Shown: positions 43,927 to 55,938 of the stretch, piece by piece | How the letters are laid out: each line of letters begins with the position of its first letter | Position numbering within the stretch: position 1 is the stretch's first letter | Source of the DNA: Allium sativum | Lineage: Eukaryota; Streptophyta; Magnoliopsida; Asparagales; Amaryllidaceae | Direction: 5' to 3' | Length of the DNA stretch: 64,000 bases | NCBI GenBank assembly: GCA_030737875.1 | Contig: JASFAX010000020.1 | Span: forward strand, 33,556,688-33,620,687 | Notes under the pieces: model-generated | Databases searched by the model: none | Seen by the model: the letters and a program-made list of their open reading frames with translations, nothing else | Told to the model about the DNA's origin: nothing | Translations under genes and position numbers: made by a program

Positions 43927-45661
43927 TGTTAACGATATTTTTTACCAACACCCGAACTAGGATTATCAGTGTGCATGCTTAGTAGTTCGATGGAAGACTG
44001 ATCAAAAGGTCATTGGAATATGACTCTGAATCATCAATTTTAACGAGCTCTGCTCTTTCCAAGGTATCATGACCTTACGTCCGAAGATTAGTTAATCTTC
44101 CCTCATGGGGTGTGTATCACGCTTATGAGACAACAAAGTCAAGGATGACCTTGGGAGAAGGGCTTCGCAAGCTAACTATGGCGGATACCTTATGCAACAA
44201 TCACCTTCAGATTCAGGAAAAACGATATACATTGTGCTAAGAGGAAACAAGCTAATGTTTCTCAACACCCTGATTGTTCACATGCCATCACACTTAACGA
44301 CATATATGATACTTCCACATCGAGCCATCCCAGAAAAAGACTTTGGTTGCATCACTTATCAAATCACAAGCTTACAACAAGCTCCATTCTGAGGTTACGT
44401 TGCATTAAGATCATTATGAAAGAGCTAAGTCACATATTAAAAATTCGAAAGGGGAAAGCCTCGGTTTTTCCCATGACCTTTCCTCCTACGTAAGGACTAT
44501 TATTAACCATTTCATAAGAATGATTAGTGATAACTCCCTGTTTAATAATTAAAACACAATATGATTAACAAATCGAGAAACGATTAAGACCCAGACTCCT
44601 ATTTTTTATTTACTATATATGTATTACAAGAATTGAAGAAAACCCCAATTTGATTTAAAAATTAGGGTTTTCTCTTGAAGAAAAGATTACAAGATTGAGA
44701 AATGAAAATTCATTTTTTAAAATGAGACCCCTAGGTTCTTATGTATATACAAATCGGAGTCCCCCTTTGGTCATTCGTCCAGCAGATGCCCCTATAGGCC
44801 TCTTTTCCCTCCAGTTTGGACGCTTTGGCCCTTGGCCGATCTTTTGGCTTTACTCGTTGCTTTTAGTGTGCCGATCTTGGCACCTAGAAAGATGGTCTCA
44901 GTCTTTAGAGCTTTTCTTCAAGGTTATTTTATCTTCTTTGTATAAATACCAAGCCTGTTGGTATGGATAGTTTTAGGAAATGCTCTAGGTTTCTGATTAC
45001 GGATTTTCGGTCATGAGCTTTCGGTCTCGATATTAATTCTACGAGTATATTTCCTTCGCGCTTCATGTGTGTTGTTTTGGGAACAACCACCCTTAATATG
45101 GATGGCTTGTTTCTCTTAGAAGATTCGACAGAATTTTTGGTAGATTCCTGTAGTGCGTTTCGGCTTTCCAAAAAGGAGCTTCCGGTACTTTATTGTTTTT
45201 TTTCTAAATTGTCCTCTTGACGAACATCAAACTAGGGTTTTAATAGTTAGCTTCCGAATAGTTTTACCATATTTCAAGCTCTGTGCTATATGTGCTTTCG
45301 TCTCGTTTTGTATCAGTATTTAGCATGATAGTATGAGTGCCTTTTTTCCACTCTGGTCTCAGGTTGTAGGATTCTTAGACTTTTCTTCATCAGCTCCTTC
45401 ATTTAGGCAACCAACTTTCAGCAATGGGCTATTGTTAACTATCTCTCGTGTCGGATATTACCTTCCGGTATTCCCTCTTCACATTGGATTTGAGGCTTCT
45501 TCATTGTCTATGGTTTAGTTGATCGGTGTTCTGAATTACACCCTTATGCTTTTGGTTTTGTCTTGTACCTAGTCTTTGCTTTTGGATTACTATTTTCTAC
45601 TTGTGATGGTGCAATGCCCCTTCACTGTCCGTCTGTCTCGGTGTTAATTTTGGTAGTAACA
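43927..45661 (-). repeat. Element E 5' LTR (probable)
   Basis: It begins TGTTAACG directly next to the primer-binding site and probably ends GGTAGTAACA at 45661, giving TG...CA termini. A minus TATA-like TGTATATACATA lies near 44750. No second copy is in the window, so the far boundary is uncertain. Confidence 0.5.
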
Positions 45662-45799
45662 CCAAGTTTAATACATATACTTATATTAAAAAGATTGTAG
45701 TTTTCCTTAGAATCTATAAACATGTATAAATCACATAACATGGACTATGTATATCAATAATAATGACAAAGTTAATTTGTAAATTAGTTATGATTTATT

Positions 45800-46369
45800 T
45801 AAGTTCACACCAAAAATTGGCCCAGCACCCAAGACATAAATTTGCAGAGATTTAAATGTAGACAAATAGAAGTGAAAAACGTAGAAAAGCGTGATCACAC
45901 ATAGATTTAAAGTGGTTCAGCGTTAACGAGCCTATGTCAACTGTATAACTCTTCTTATATCAGATAATGTATTATAGTCAAATAGTTACGACGGTGATAT
46001 ATTCAGAAAAATTCCAAAATTCCCTTCTTCTATGTCTAGAAAGTGTATTTATCGGGGATTCTGCGCTAGAGTTGGCAGGGATACGTGCAATTCAATCCGA
46101 ATTAATCGGAGAGCATGAATAGGTGTTCTAGTCCTAAGGAATCGACATAATTTGAACAGTTATCGACAGGTGGCAGTTGACCCAATCTATTCAGATAGCT
46201 TTAAATGATTAACGATGAGCATGAACTATTCTTGAGGTAAGTATTCTGTTTTGGATCAAGCTTACCTGACTCGGCCGATCTGATCATTGTGGGTTCCGAT
46301 CAGGGTTTATTTGACATAAGTCTACGACTACGATGAACCTTGATGGCTTCTCCAAAAGGCTCATCAACA
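45800..46369 (-). repeat. Tat-D 3' LTR (left boundary uncertain)
   Basis: It contains the R-U5 hairpin AGTGGTTCAG...CCTATGTCAACT (45911-45942) and ends CTCATCAACA. On minus, the next bases are GCGGGGAAAAG, a polypurine tract at 46370-46380. The boundary near 45800 is an estimate; I see no clear TG terminus. The stretch 45662-45799 holds no gene. Confidence 0.5.
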
Positions 46370-47525
46370 CTTTTCCCCGCAAAGTATGTCCCATTGGGAA
46401 AGAGACATAATTTGTTATTGTTTACTTTGAATTACTTTTTCATATAGACAAGAAAATAACTTATAGGTCGGCTTGAGTTATCTCGTCACAAGTCTCGTAA
46501 ATTGAATTTGACCTATCCAGCACCTTGGAAATTTACCGTGGCTCAGGTAACGATGAGGCCCTGCTGCTATATGTCTCAATGATTAAACTTGGCCCATTGC
46601 TAGATTGATACATTGACTGAGTCTGAACCAAGGGTCGTGTCATTTGCACATGAAGAATGTCCCCGTCGTACTATAAAAGGATGGCCCACTTCACTTTTTT
46701 CACTTCTATTCTTTACCACAATTTGATTTACTGTTCTTTAGAAAAATATTGAGGAATCCTCTTCATTTGCGATTATGATCACTCTTCTGTTGTTTCTACA
46801 GGTACGAATCATTTTCAACCTCCCATCCTTCCAATGAATTTTGATACAATTTTCGCACATGAATCCTCTTTTTTCAACCTTTTTGTCATAATTTCTTCTC
46901 TACATACTCCATGGTCGGCATCACTAGTGCCAAGTCGCCGGAGTCGGCGACGATGCGGTTGTTGGTGGTGATTCTGATACCATCGCAGCAAAATCCAAAG
47001 GTATCGGGACTACCATCTTCAAATAGCACAAAGAATTAGACAAAGAAGGAGATGCAACCTACCTTTTCAAAACGTCTTATATTTCAAGGCATTGTTAGAA
47101 CCTTGGACACATGGAAATGTGTGAAAGGGTGTCTATAAGGGTATATTAGGTAATGATTACATTTTTACAGCCTAGCACATAAGGAAAAAATTGATTTTGT
47201 TATTGTCGTCTAATAAAATAACAATGTAAGGTAGAATTAATCGTTTTTGAAGCAATTTCTAATTCTACTTCGATAAGATTTCCAATCGATTTTCCCATTT
47301 TTTAGCAGTTATTTATAATTAATTCTTGCATGTCTTGGACTGAATAGGCCGAATACAGTGGTCAGGAAACGAGGTGTTCGTAAACAAGGACTTTTAAGGA
47401 CAAAGAATTATCCATCCCAATTATAGTAGATAGCACTCCTGAGTCTTTAGCCAGTTCTAAATCTGATTCAGACACAGACCCCCCAAGTTGGTTCGACACA
47501 CTCATCACATCTTCTTGGGGTAATA
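46370..47525 (+). pseudogene. Tat-D antisense gene, 5' part
   Basis: A TATA box (CTATAAAAGG, 46672-46679) precedes short open segments. Acceptor-like TTGTTTCTACAG (about 46801) and GGACTGAATAG (about 47349) suggest introns. An acidic Ser-rich open stretch (PIIVDSTPESLASSKSDSD, about 47420-47490) resembles the N-terminus of the Tat-A antisense protein. It runs into the Tat-C insertion, and the same gene resumes at 59213. Confidence 0.5.
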
Positions 47526-47530
47526 GTTGT
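47526..47530. repeat. Target-site duplication of Tat-C, left copy (gttgt)
   Basis: Matches gttgc at 59213-59217 in four of five bases. Confidence 0.6.
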
Positions 47531-48782
47531 TGTTGACGGCAAAAAATGTCGTAAACACCAATGATTCCCAATTACTAGGAATTATAAATATGGTCACATA
47601 TACAAGAACATAAGTAGTAAATAACACAAGAGATTTATAGTAGTTCGGCCTTAGTGAGGGCCTATATCCACTTTGAAGAGTTATTGGAATTTTATTGATC
47701 ACTTGAAAGATTACAAGGTTGAGACCCTCTCATTACATTTGTTGACGATGATACTTGAAGTTACAATAGTCATATTTGCAGGAAATAGTAAAATGGACAA
47801 TTTTACCCTTCTTCTTCCTCAAAGAGGAGATGCCATTAATGAACCACTATGGAGGTCTCAAGGCTAAAGAATCTCTATTTTTTGAAGTGTATGGCCATGG
47901 GGCATTTATAGGAAGTGGTTATGTAGGGTTTAGGTAAGATTAGGTAGAAATGTGGACCATCTACAGAAAATTTGCGCCTACAACCCTTGGCCTCAGAAAA
48001 TTCGCACCTGGGCCAAGGTGCGAAATTTTGCACCTGCAAGGTACGAATTTCGCACCTCGGGGGTGCAAAATTCGTACCTCCTGGGTGTGGAAAATTTGTA
48101 CCCCATAGTGTACGAATTTCGCACCTCGAGGGTGCAGAATTTCGCACCTCGCGAGTGCAAAATTTCGCTCCTCGAGGTTGTGGAATTTCGCACCTCAGGG
48201 TGTGGAATTTCGTACCTCAAGGTTGTGGAATTTCAGACCTCTCGGGGTTCAAAAATTCTGTTTTAGTGGTACGAGGTCTATCGGAATGGCTTGAGGTCTA
48301 GAAATCCTAGTCGGTGCATCCGAGGATGTGGAGGCCTTGGTTTGGGAATCTGCTGGAGGAGCGGCGAGGCTCGCTGAAGTTGTTGGTTGAATCTGGACTT
48401 TGAGCTGATCTGGTAATTCTGGGCAACATATTTGTTGGCGGAATTCTGATGAATTGGGCGGTGCCCACAGTTTCGACCTAAAAGGCTAGGTCCATCACCG
48501 CCTGGACTACGGGGCCTCGTATCCCCACCGGCGCTATGGATGGACCCGCTTGACGGCTTGCCTTCGGCTCGGAGCACGGCTCGCCTTCGACTCGGATGTA
48601 GACGGATACTGATGGAGGTTGCGTTTGAGGGATGCGACATTCTGCTATTGGCCAGTCTCGAGTCATCTTGTACTGGACCCTGGATGATGTTGGCGACGCC
48701 TCCGTGCTATAATATCACGCTATATGTTGAGACGAGCGTGTCTTTTGTACTTTTGGTAACCGGACCAAAAGGTCGGTTAACA
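47531..48782 (-). repeat. Tat-C 3' LTR (left copy)
   Basis: It starts TGTTGACGGC and ends GGTCGGTTAACA. It carries the R-U5 hairpin (47639-47672), a minus TATA-like CTATAAATGCC (47911-47901) and a palindrome array (about 47988-48245). Confidence 0.88.
47988..48245. repeat. Palindromic TTCGCACCTCG array in the Tat-C left U3
   Basis: About ten units of roughly 20-30 bp built around GTGCGAAATTTCGCACCTCG. Same position relative to TATA as in Tat-B. Confidence 0.8.
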
Positions 48783-51017
48783 TTTGCCCCCTCAAAATAT
48801 GTTTTGTGTTAACGGGACATTCTTTGAGGTGAGATGGGTCTGATATGGGCGCAAACATCTCCATGCAGTGCTTAGCGATCGATTTTGACCTTCCTCTTTC
48901 GTTGTATGTCGAGAGCGCATTGCTTTGGAGTGGTTGGGAAGCCTTGTTGGAATATGTGGGTGTGATCTTAGGATTCCATCATTGTTAAGAGTTTTGACTC
49001 GCTTGAATTTGGCGGCTTGGATTGGAACTTGTCGAAGGCGCCTACATTCTATAGATTAAAGAAAATAAAAGTTAGTTGCCGAATCCCGATTGCATCGAAG
49101 CACAAACGGTTCATTATCAGGTTTTAATTGCATATGTAATCACAAATTTGTGCGTCGTTTTACGCGATACGATCTGAGATATAATAGGTAATATGAAAGT
49201 GAATTATATGCCCTGGGCTTATGATCACGCAGTTTTAGCTTTTCGAAGAGATTTTGGATCGAGAGCCGACTGTTTGTTGCGTATACTTGAACCCTTAAGG
49301 CTTGTGGACGTGCATTTGAATCGAGTTGGTCTTCTCGGTTGAGATTCCCAAAGCGTGTATGCATGGTCATTGCTAAGGCTTAGGCGCATGATTTCCCTAA
49401 GATGTTGCTGAAACCTCATTGGGATGGAGCTTGATTATTTGGAGTATCCGTTAAATCACTTGGACTAGGTGTGCCCAAGGTTTCTCAAGGATCCAAGCTA
49501 GTCCCATTGATCAAATTTTCGGCAACTCGTGTGTGCAAATGCCATTGTTAGGACAATACTTGTCATATGTTATGGCATGGATTAATATGGATTTATCCTT
49601 TGAGGCATAGTTGGACCCAAATGCTAGGCGCGGGCGCTTTGATGATTGAGCACTTGGTGAGTACCCTGGTGGTTGTTGAGTCGTGATTGACTTGGTAGTT
49701 GGAGCGTCGAGGTTAAGTGATTAAGATAGTAGCTTGGTGTACGATCCCGGAATGTTCAATTGGGACATGTTGATCCCCTAATTGTAGTTGCTTCCTTTCT
49801 TCTCTTCTCCAGATTGAAAATCATCGTAAGGCATGAAGGATGGCAAAATACTTCTTTTGGAATTTGGATGTTTGAGGTGTTGTTAAGTTTTCGGGAGAAG
49901 GGAAGAAAGATATGGAAAGTAAGAGGGCTTTCGGATTTTGTATTCAAGAACGTGGAGCGGCGGACCTTGGGAAACAAGATTACGAATTTGAATAAAGGTC
50001 GCCAAGAATGTGTGAATACGGGATTGGGCTTTGCGTCCCAAATGGTTATTAAATCTTTCATGCTATTCAACAATACGAATCTTGGTTGAAGAGATGACAA
50101 CTAAGCCGGCGCGCGGGAGCACGGGACATAACTTCGTACTCCCATGACTTTGTCGAGCCCGGTCTTCGATCTTGAGTTTTTAAACATGAAACTTTGCACG
50201 ACGCCATATGAGAGAACTGTGATTAGTGATTTTTGGTCTCGCGACGCGGTACTCAAGGAATGGACCTGCTAGGAGTATCATCTTGAATTCTTATGTAAGA
50301 TGTTGGCACATAGTCAAGTTCTTAGTCGTGGGATCCGATAATAACTCTACCACGATGCAGCTGCATCTTGACTTAGGTGTTGCACTAGCGGTTGTTGATG
50401 GTCGTGGCATTAGTTGTAGAGGCTAAAGGCTGCCACTATGTACCAGAGTGTCAGATTTTGTGGAGTCCGGGTACATATGTAAGCCGAGAAGCCTCCAAGG
50501 CCTGAACATTGGCTACGTATTTCCTTCGTTACAAGGCAAAGGTGCCCTCAAAATGGTGGCTCCGTAGGATGCTATGAAGATGACGCCAGTGCAGAGACTT
50601 AAAGGGATCTGATCGGGTCTTGAGATTGCCAGACCGGTACGATAATCAGTAGAGGGTTGCCCCTAGGCCTAGGTACCTGCTTGAATCTTCTCTACGTTAG
50701 AGACGAGCTAGCAAGCTCGGATCGTTGCTTAATGTTTCATGTCTGGTCAATAACAAGAGTTGAACGCAACATAATTGGTTGGCGAATCATTCTGTAAATG
50801 AAATTATTCGGACTGGCCGCTCGAATATGCTCTCACGAGGCGGGCATACGTTCCACTCGTTAGTCTCCAACCCAATTATGTTGGGATCATTATCCGATCT
50901 GAAAATGGTGCTGACGTTTACTGGTAACCACTGCCATAGTTATCCAAACTAGGTGTCGTTGTCGTGTTTCAATGTGCTTATAGGTATACATGGAGGGGTG
51001 TGCTTTAGCTTCATGTT
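48783..51017. other. Tat-C region between 3' LTR and antisense-gene remnant
   Basis: Begins with the polypurine tract. Only short ORFs, none with a domain I recognise. By position it corresponds to the upstream region and first exons of an antisense gene, but I could not see the Transposase_28-like motifs. Confidence 0.4.
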
Positions 51018-53240
51018 GTGTTTAAGTATGATTTTGCTGGAAGGGCGCTAAGACTTTGCGAACCCAACGAACCGGCCGTGGAGACCCAAGAACTTGCACT
51101 TAAATATGGATTTTTTATTTTGCGTATTAGGAACTTATCTAAATTCTCCAGTTTCTCGGGGAAACGGTGGTTATATTGCTCCCTCTGTCCTTTGGGGCTG
51201 GCTTATACGCCCCGATGGCTGTGGCGACGGAAATGCCAGCACAGAAGCTGCTGGATATCCTCCTCAGGTCGTGCGATGAGTAAGTTGGTGCGGGGATAGC
51301 GAGGGACTACCCATAAGCTCGATTACTTGCTAACTGAAGAGGATGCGAGCGATGAACCCTCAGAGGTCAAAACGTTTCTTCTTTTGCTGGGAAGCCCCCT
51401 TAAGGGCGGAGGCGATGCCAGGCTTGGCCCCAAAGCTTCCGCTAGTGTCCGAGTCCTTATTGGAGTTATAGCAGGAACAATCTGGAGTTGTAGGAGATCC
51501 CATGGCTTCGAGAGCCCATATTTATATGAGCCTCCTTGGAGGAGGAGAAGCTATGGCTGGAAGAAGCGCTCATGCGACAGGCGTAACTGATGTAAGTGTG
51601 CAAGAAAAGTAAGCTACGATGGAAGGTCAGGAAGCCCGGCTAGTGGCAAACTCGGAGGAGCTAGAGGGGAAGAGGGACAGTATGAGGTTGCCATACAAGA
51701 TGCATGGGCGAAGGCTAGTCGGGATGTCAGGGAGAAATCTGGCGCTATGGTGGCGAAAAGGTAGGCCGATGATGAGGCAAAGAAGGAGAGGGCCTCTGAG
51801 TAGGCTAGGAAAAAGGAGAGTCCTCAATGATGCCCAATAGAAGAGGGCGAGAGGACCCTAAGAAAACTTGATGCAGATGTAGTTATGCGATTCCAGGACA
51901 AGGAGCCAGCTGATCGGAAAACCGCCTAGGATGCTGAGAAAAGAGTAGAGCTGGACGCCAGAAAGGCTTGGGGAGAACCCAGTCCGCATTGGTCCTTGCT
52001 TCTTACATCGTCCCCGAGTTGTTGCCGTGTATTTCTCTCGGGGAGGTCATGATGATCACAAGCGGCGAGGATGGTGGTGGAAGGCATGCATCGGTGCCTC
52101 ATGAATCTGTTACTCATGTGTAGAGTAGAGGAGGGGGAAGCAATTCTGGAAGAAAAGGACCCGTCAATGGCGGTGACCTGCCCGTGTCGAACCTGTATAG
52201 ACAAAAGAAAAGAAAATGATGAGTAGCAACAGCAATTGTTAAAGGAATTAAAGATACTTTGGGTTTGGTAAACCAATAGTATATGCAAGTGTGGTCCTCG
52301 CTTTTGGCTCTTAAAGACATGGTTTGTTATTCATGTATACCCTATAATCAGAGAGAAGAGATGTTAGACATTTAGTATGTATAACATGTGTGTCTTAAAT
52401 GGAATATGAATTAGTAAAGAACACGTTTGGTGTTAAGTATTCGAACATTCGTACTATGTTTTCCAGCGTCCCGTACTTTCACAAGCTTACTTGTTGTTAC
52501 GCCAGCAGAAATGCGATCGGAGACCGCAGTCTGGGCTGATTATTCCAGAGGGACGTGATTGTGTACCGCGCTCCGGGTCAATTATTCTAGAGGTGTGTGA
52601 TAGAGCGCAGACATCTAGTAAGTTTTCATTAGCTCAAGAAACCCGTAGTTTGTGAAGCTCAACTGAGCGCCTGTTGTGTACTTGGGTTGCCCGGTGTTAA
52701 TCCCAAGCGTAGCGGAGGCGTTTGATGTCGCGTTATGCGGTCCGTATGGTGTATGGCTCTCCCGTCATTCATTGGGTTGGAGCGAGTGACGGAGTCATTT
52801 ATTCACCGGAGAAAAGCTCTGATCATCAGCCTGTAGGGAATGATCGTGGCCATGAGCTGCACCTAAGCCTTTAGAGATTCGGGGAGAAATAATTAAATGT
52901 CGGTCTCGTTGCTGCGCCGAGATTCAGTAGGTACTCGTAGCTAGGGGAAGTTTACATTGCTACCGGCTGTCTGTTAGGTGGCCCGAAGTCGCTTGGGACT
53001 TGGGAACGGAACGATTTATCCTCGGCCTCGGCACGGGGTCAAGGTTTGCGTTTGTGGTTATTTATACTAGGTCGCGCCGCGGTCTGGCGACTTGAGTAGC
53101 ATTGCCGGTTCCCGTGCTCAGGGTGCCAGTTGTAGCTAATGTTGTTTGGCCTCGATGTCAGATTGAGGCTCGTAAGGCGGCATTGACTCCCGTGTTTGGG
53201 GCGCCGGTGTGGCGATCGAAAGTATATGCACAAGCTGGTT
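51018..53240 (+). pseudogene. Tat-C antisense-gene remnant and spacer
   Basis: The segment near 51619 (EGQEARLVANSEELEGK) matches VEAKEAKLVAKCEEMEEK of Tat-B near 30660, so this is the 3' coiled-coil part of the antisense gene, broken by stops. From 52210 the DNA aligns to the Tat-B spacer (TCCTCGCTTTTGG, GATGTTAGACAT, GGCCTCGATGT). Confidence 0.55.
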
Positions 53241-53396
53241 GTCAGGATTGACCAAACACGTCATGAGTGTCATGCATGGAGAAAACATGGAAGCGAGACA
53301 GGAAACTGAACATCATTTCTAAGGATAACTTTGGCAGTGATAGCCTTTACAATGCCTTGAATTGCAGGAAAACAAAACATTGTTGGAGTGCGTGAA

Positions 53397-53620
53397 TTAA
53401 TTGGACACTTGGTTATGCAGAGTAGAGGTGAGGATGTTCGTTGTTCCATTGTCTTGGGAGTTTGGCTCCGTCCATGGTTGACAGTTTAAAAGTTCCATCG
53501 CCGAGCTTCTGCTGTATGGGCATGGGCCTCCCTGACGAGGAGCGAGGCCTGCAGGTGAAAGGAAGGCCCGTTTGAAGTCGAGGCTACTGATGTGCGCTCG
53601 AGCGGGCCTTTTGCTGAGCT
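53397..53620 (-). pseudogene. pol: Tat-C integrase C-terminal tail only
   Basis: On minus, GDGTFKLSTMDGAKLPRQWN matches the last residues of Tat-A and Tat-B pol (GTFKLTTVDGEEVPRAWN). Upstream of it (53640-54300) there is no RT, RNase H or integrase core motif; that stretch has only short ORFs without a recognised domain. Confidence 0.75.
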
Positions 53621-54379
53621 TCCAGTTGTGGCCCCAAGAGGCCAGATAATTAGTTGGAGGACGATGGTTGTGATATGGCAAAGAGGAGGTGTGTCCTAGA
53701 GAAGGGGCCTTGCTTCTTGTTTTCAATATTTTTTGTAGGCCTATATATATTGGCCAGAATAAGGCATCTATCCGTGAATGGATGGTTTTGTTTGAATTGC
53801 AACAGTAACAACTATTGGAAATGTTGCGACCCTTTACCCATAGCCAATTCCATCGACAATTTTTTTCAAGGTCCTATTTTTTGACCTTTAAATATTAATG
53901 TGTATGCCTTCTTTATGTTATTGAATCATCTCTCTCCCTCCTCTCTTTTTTTTATATAGGCGAGGTGATGGTGTTAATGAGTCGATGGCCGATATCTCCA
54001 ATGATAACTTCGGGGATTGTTGTATCGTAGACGATGGTCGTGGGGATGGTAGAGGACTGGCTCGCTTCCGAATGTTCCTACAGCACTGCTTCCCAGTCTG
54101 CCCCTACTGATCGGGAGCGCCGCATGGAGGACAAAAAAAGGGCCACGACGCAGCATAAAGGAGGTGTCTTTTATAGGAGAAAGTTTGCTGTTAGTTTATG
54201 TTTTTCTTTCAATTGGGGGGAAGAGGCTGGGAGGAGTTCCAAAGTGACATTTCTGATGACAACCTAAGGTCAACTGCGCCATGGAAGCTGTAGTTTTGAT
54301 GAGATGGGGGGACGATCTTGAGGGATTAGTTGTCGGTCGAGGTCATGTTTTGTTGGAAACTTTGATGAGTGCTGAGTAG

Positions 54380-55935
54380 CTCATAGATCCCATGCAGTGG
54401 GAGTCATTGATGAGCGTTGTGTCCGTGGATGCTGTAGAACCGACAATGTCCTGTGGAGTCCCTTGCTGTGCTCATCGGACTTTTAGGTCTTTCCCTTTTG
54501 CATGGTTGGTAATTGCAGGTTGCAAGATAGATTTTCTCGTGGGTGTTGATAAGTGTTCGAGACAAAGAGGATACTTCTGGGCGTTACGGATTGCATCCTG
54601 GACTGCATGGCAAATCTCTGGGCTAGTTGGTCAGGAGTTGAGATGGTTTAAGGTGGAAGTCGAGAGAACCCATATAGCGCTGACCTGGATAGAGACGGGG
54701 AAGCACTTTCACTTGATGGCATTAGCGGCGTGTGACGAATCCATGTGCCATTCGTGGTAGCTAATGAAGCTTCGAGAATCATGGCCTCTTTAAGTATAGG
54801 GTAAGTGTTGGCATGTTGAAGTGCTAGAGCCATTCGGTATTAAGGTTAGTCGAAGTGAACAGGTTGCGCCTTGTACTGGTTTCGTAGATGTCGTGGGCGT
54901 GCCCCCGTGGTTCCTTCACAACTCCTTGGATCGTGTCAGCAATAATTGGAAGTCGGGCTTGGACCTCATTCTAGAGGTCGTGATCTAGTCGAGGACTTTG
55001 AAGCCTAGCGTGCATTCTAGGTGAAAGGTATTCCAACTTTGGTTGCATGATTCTGCGGAAGTCGGTGGAAGTGAACTTGGGCCCAGTTGGACGCTAGAAG
55101 CGTAGGCGATAAATTTGGACTAACAGCAGTTTGAGTACGACTAGCGGAGGCTTGAGCGTCAAAGCCGGAGAGAAGCCGGGATGATGCGTTCCATTCCTGA
55201 TGGTGATTCTGACATTGTCGACATTTGAAGTCGGTTTTGCAGTCATAGGAAGCCACCTTTGGCATGTAGAAGTGTCAGGGAGATATGCTGAAGGCGGATT
55301 TTCTAGTGGAACCCATTAGCTTTGGCGGACTTCGGGAGTTCATTTCTGTTGACATCTTCTATTGTACACATCCGGCTCTCTCTTTTTTATGTCACGGATG
55401 GTATGGCTTGGGTATGGTTGTCGAGTTTGGGCAAACTGATGTGCACCCTGTTCCGGGAGTACTCTAGTTCTGAGTGGCGAAAAGTGGGCTCTTCTGGGTC
55501 GAAGGTTGTTTATTCGGACCCAGTTTATTACTGTGCTCCTTAGCCATAAGTGATGATGGTTCGATCATCATCTCATTTCTGTTGTCGTTGATGTCATTGT
55601 ACGAGTGTTGGAGCGGACGACGATGTTTTTAATGAGGTTGAACCTTCTTCCTCGACGTGGGCCCCTAGCTTCGACAGAAGAAATATCTGATGCAGTGTGC
55701 TGCGAGCGGGCGTGGTTCTGAGCAAGCTGAAGTAGAATGATGATGTGTTGACTTTTTTGAAGTTAGCGCATTAGGTTGATGCTAGCCTTCAATGCCTAGC
55801 ACAAGAGCTGCATTCTTATACTCCTTATTAACCATATGAATCAGTGCTTGAGTCACAGGAGCTTCGGGGTCCACAAGTGGAAGGAGATCCGTTTCCAGTA
55901 GGTCCTCTACCTCTCGGGGTTGGTGAGAGGCATTA
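54380..55935 (-). pseudogene. gag: Tat-C second gag copy (gag 2), strongly diverged
   Basis: It begins at about 55880 with DPEAPVTQALIHMVNKEY, matching DPEVPVTQAQIRVLSEKY of Tat-B gag. Near 54900-54780, LPIIADTIQGVVKEPRGHAH aligns to LPDMVQSIMSEMRGNVHD. A finger remnant, CRFYSIHGHNAHQ (about 54440), matches CRYHDIYGHNTNKC of gag 1 with zinc-binding residues changed. The domain order is that of a complete gag, on the same strand as gag 1 and directly after it. Confidence 0.65.
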
Positions 55936-55938
55936 TGC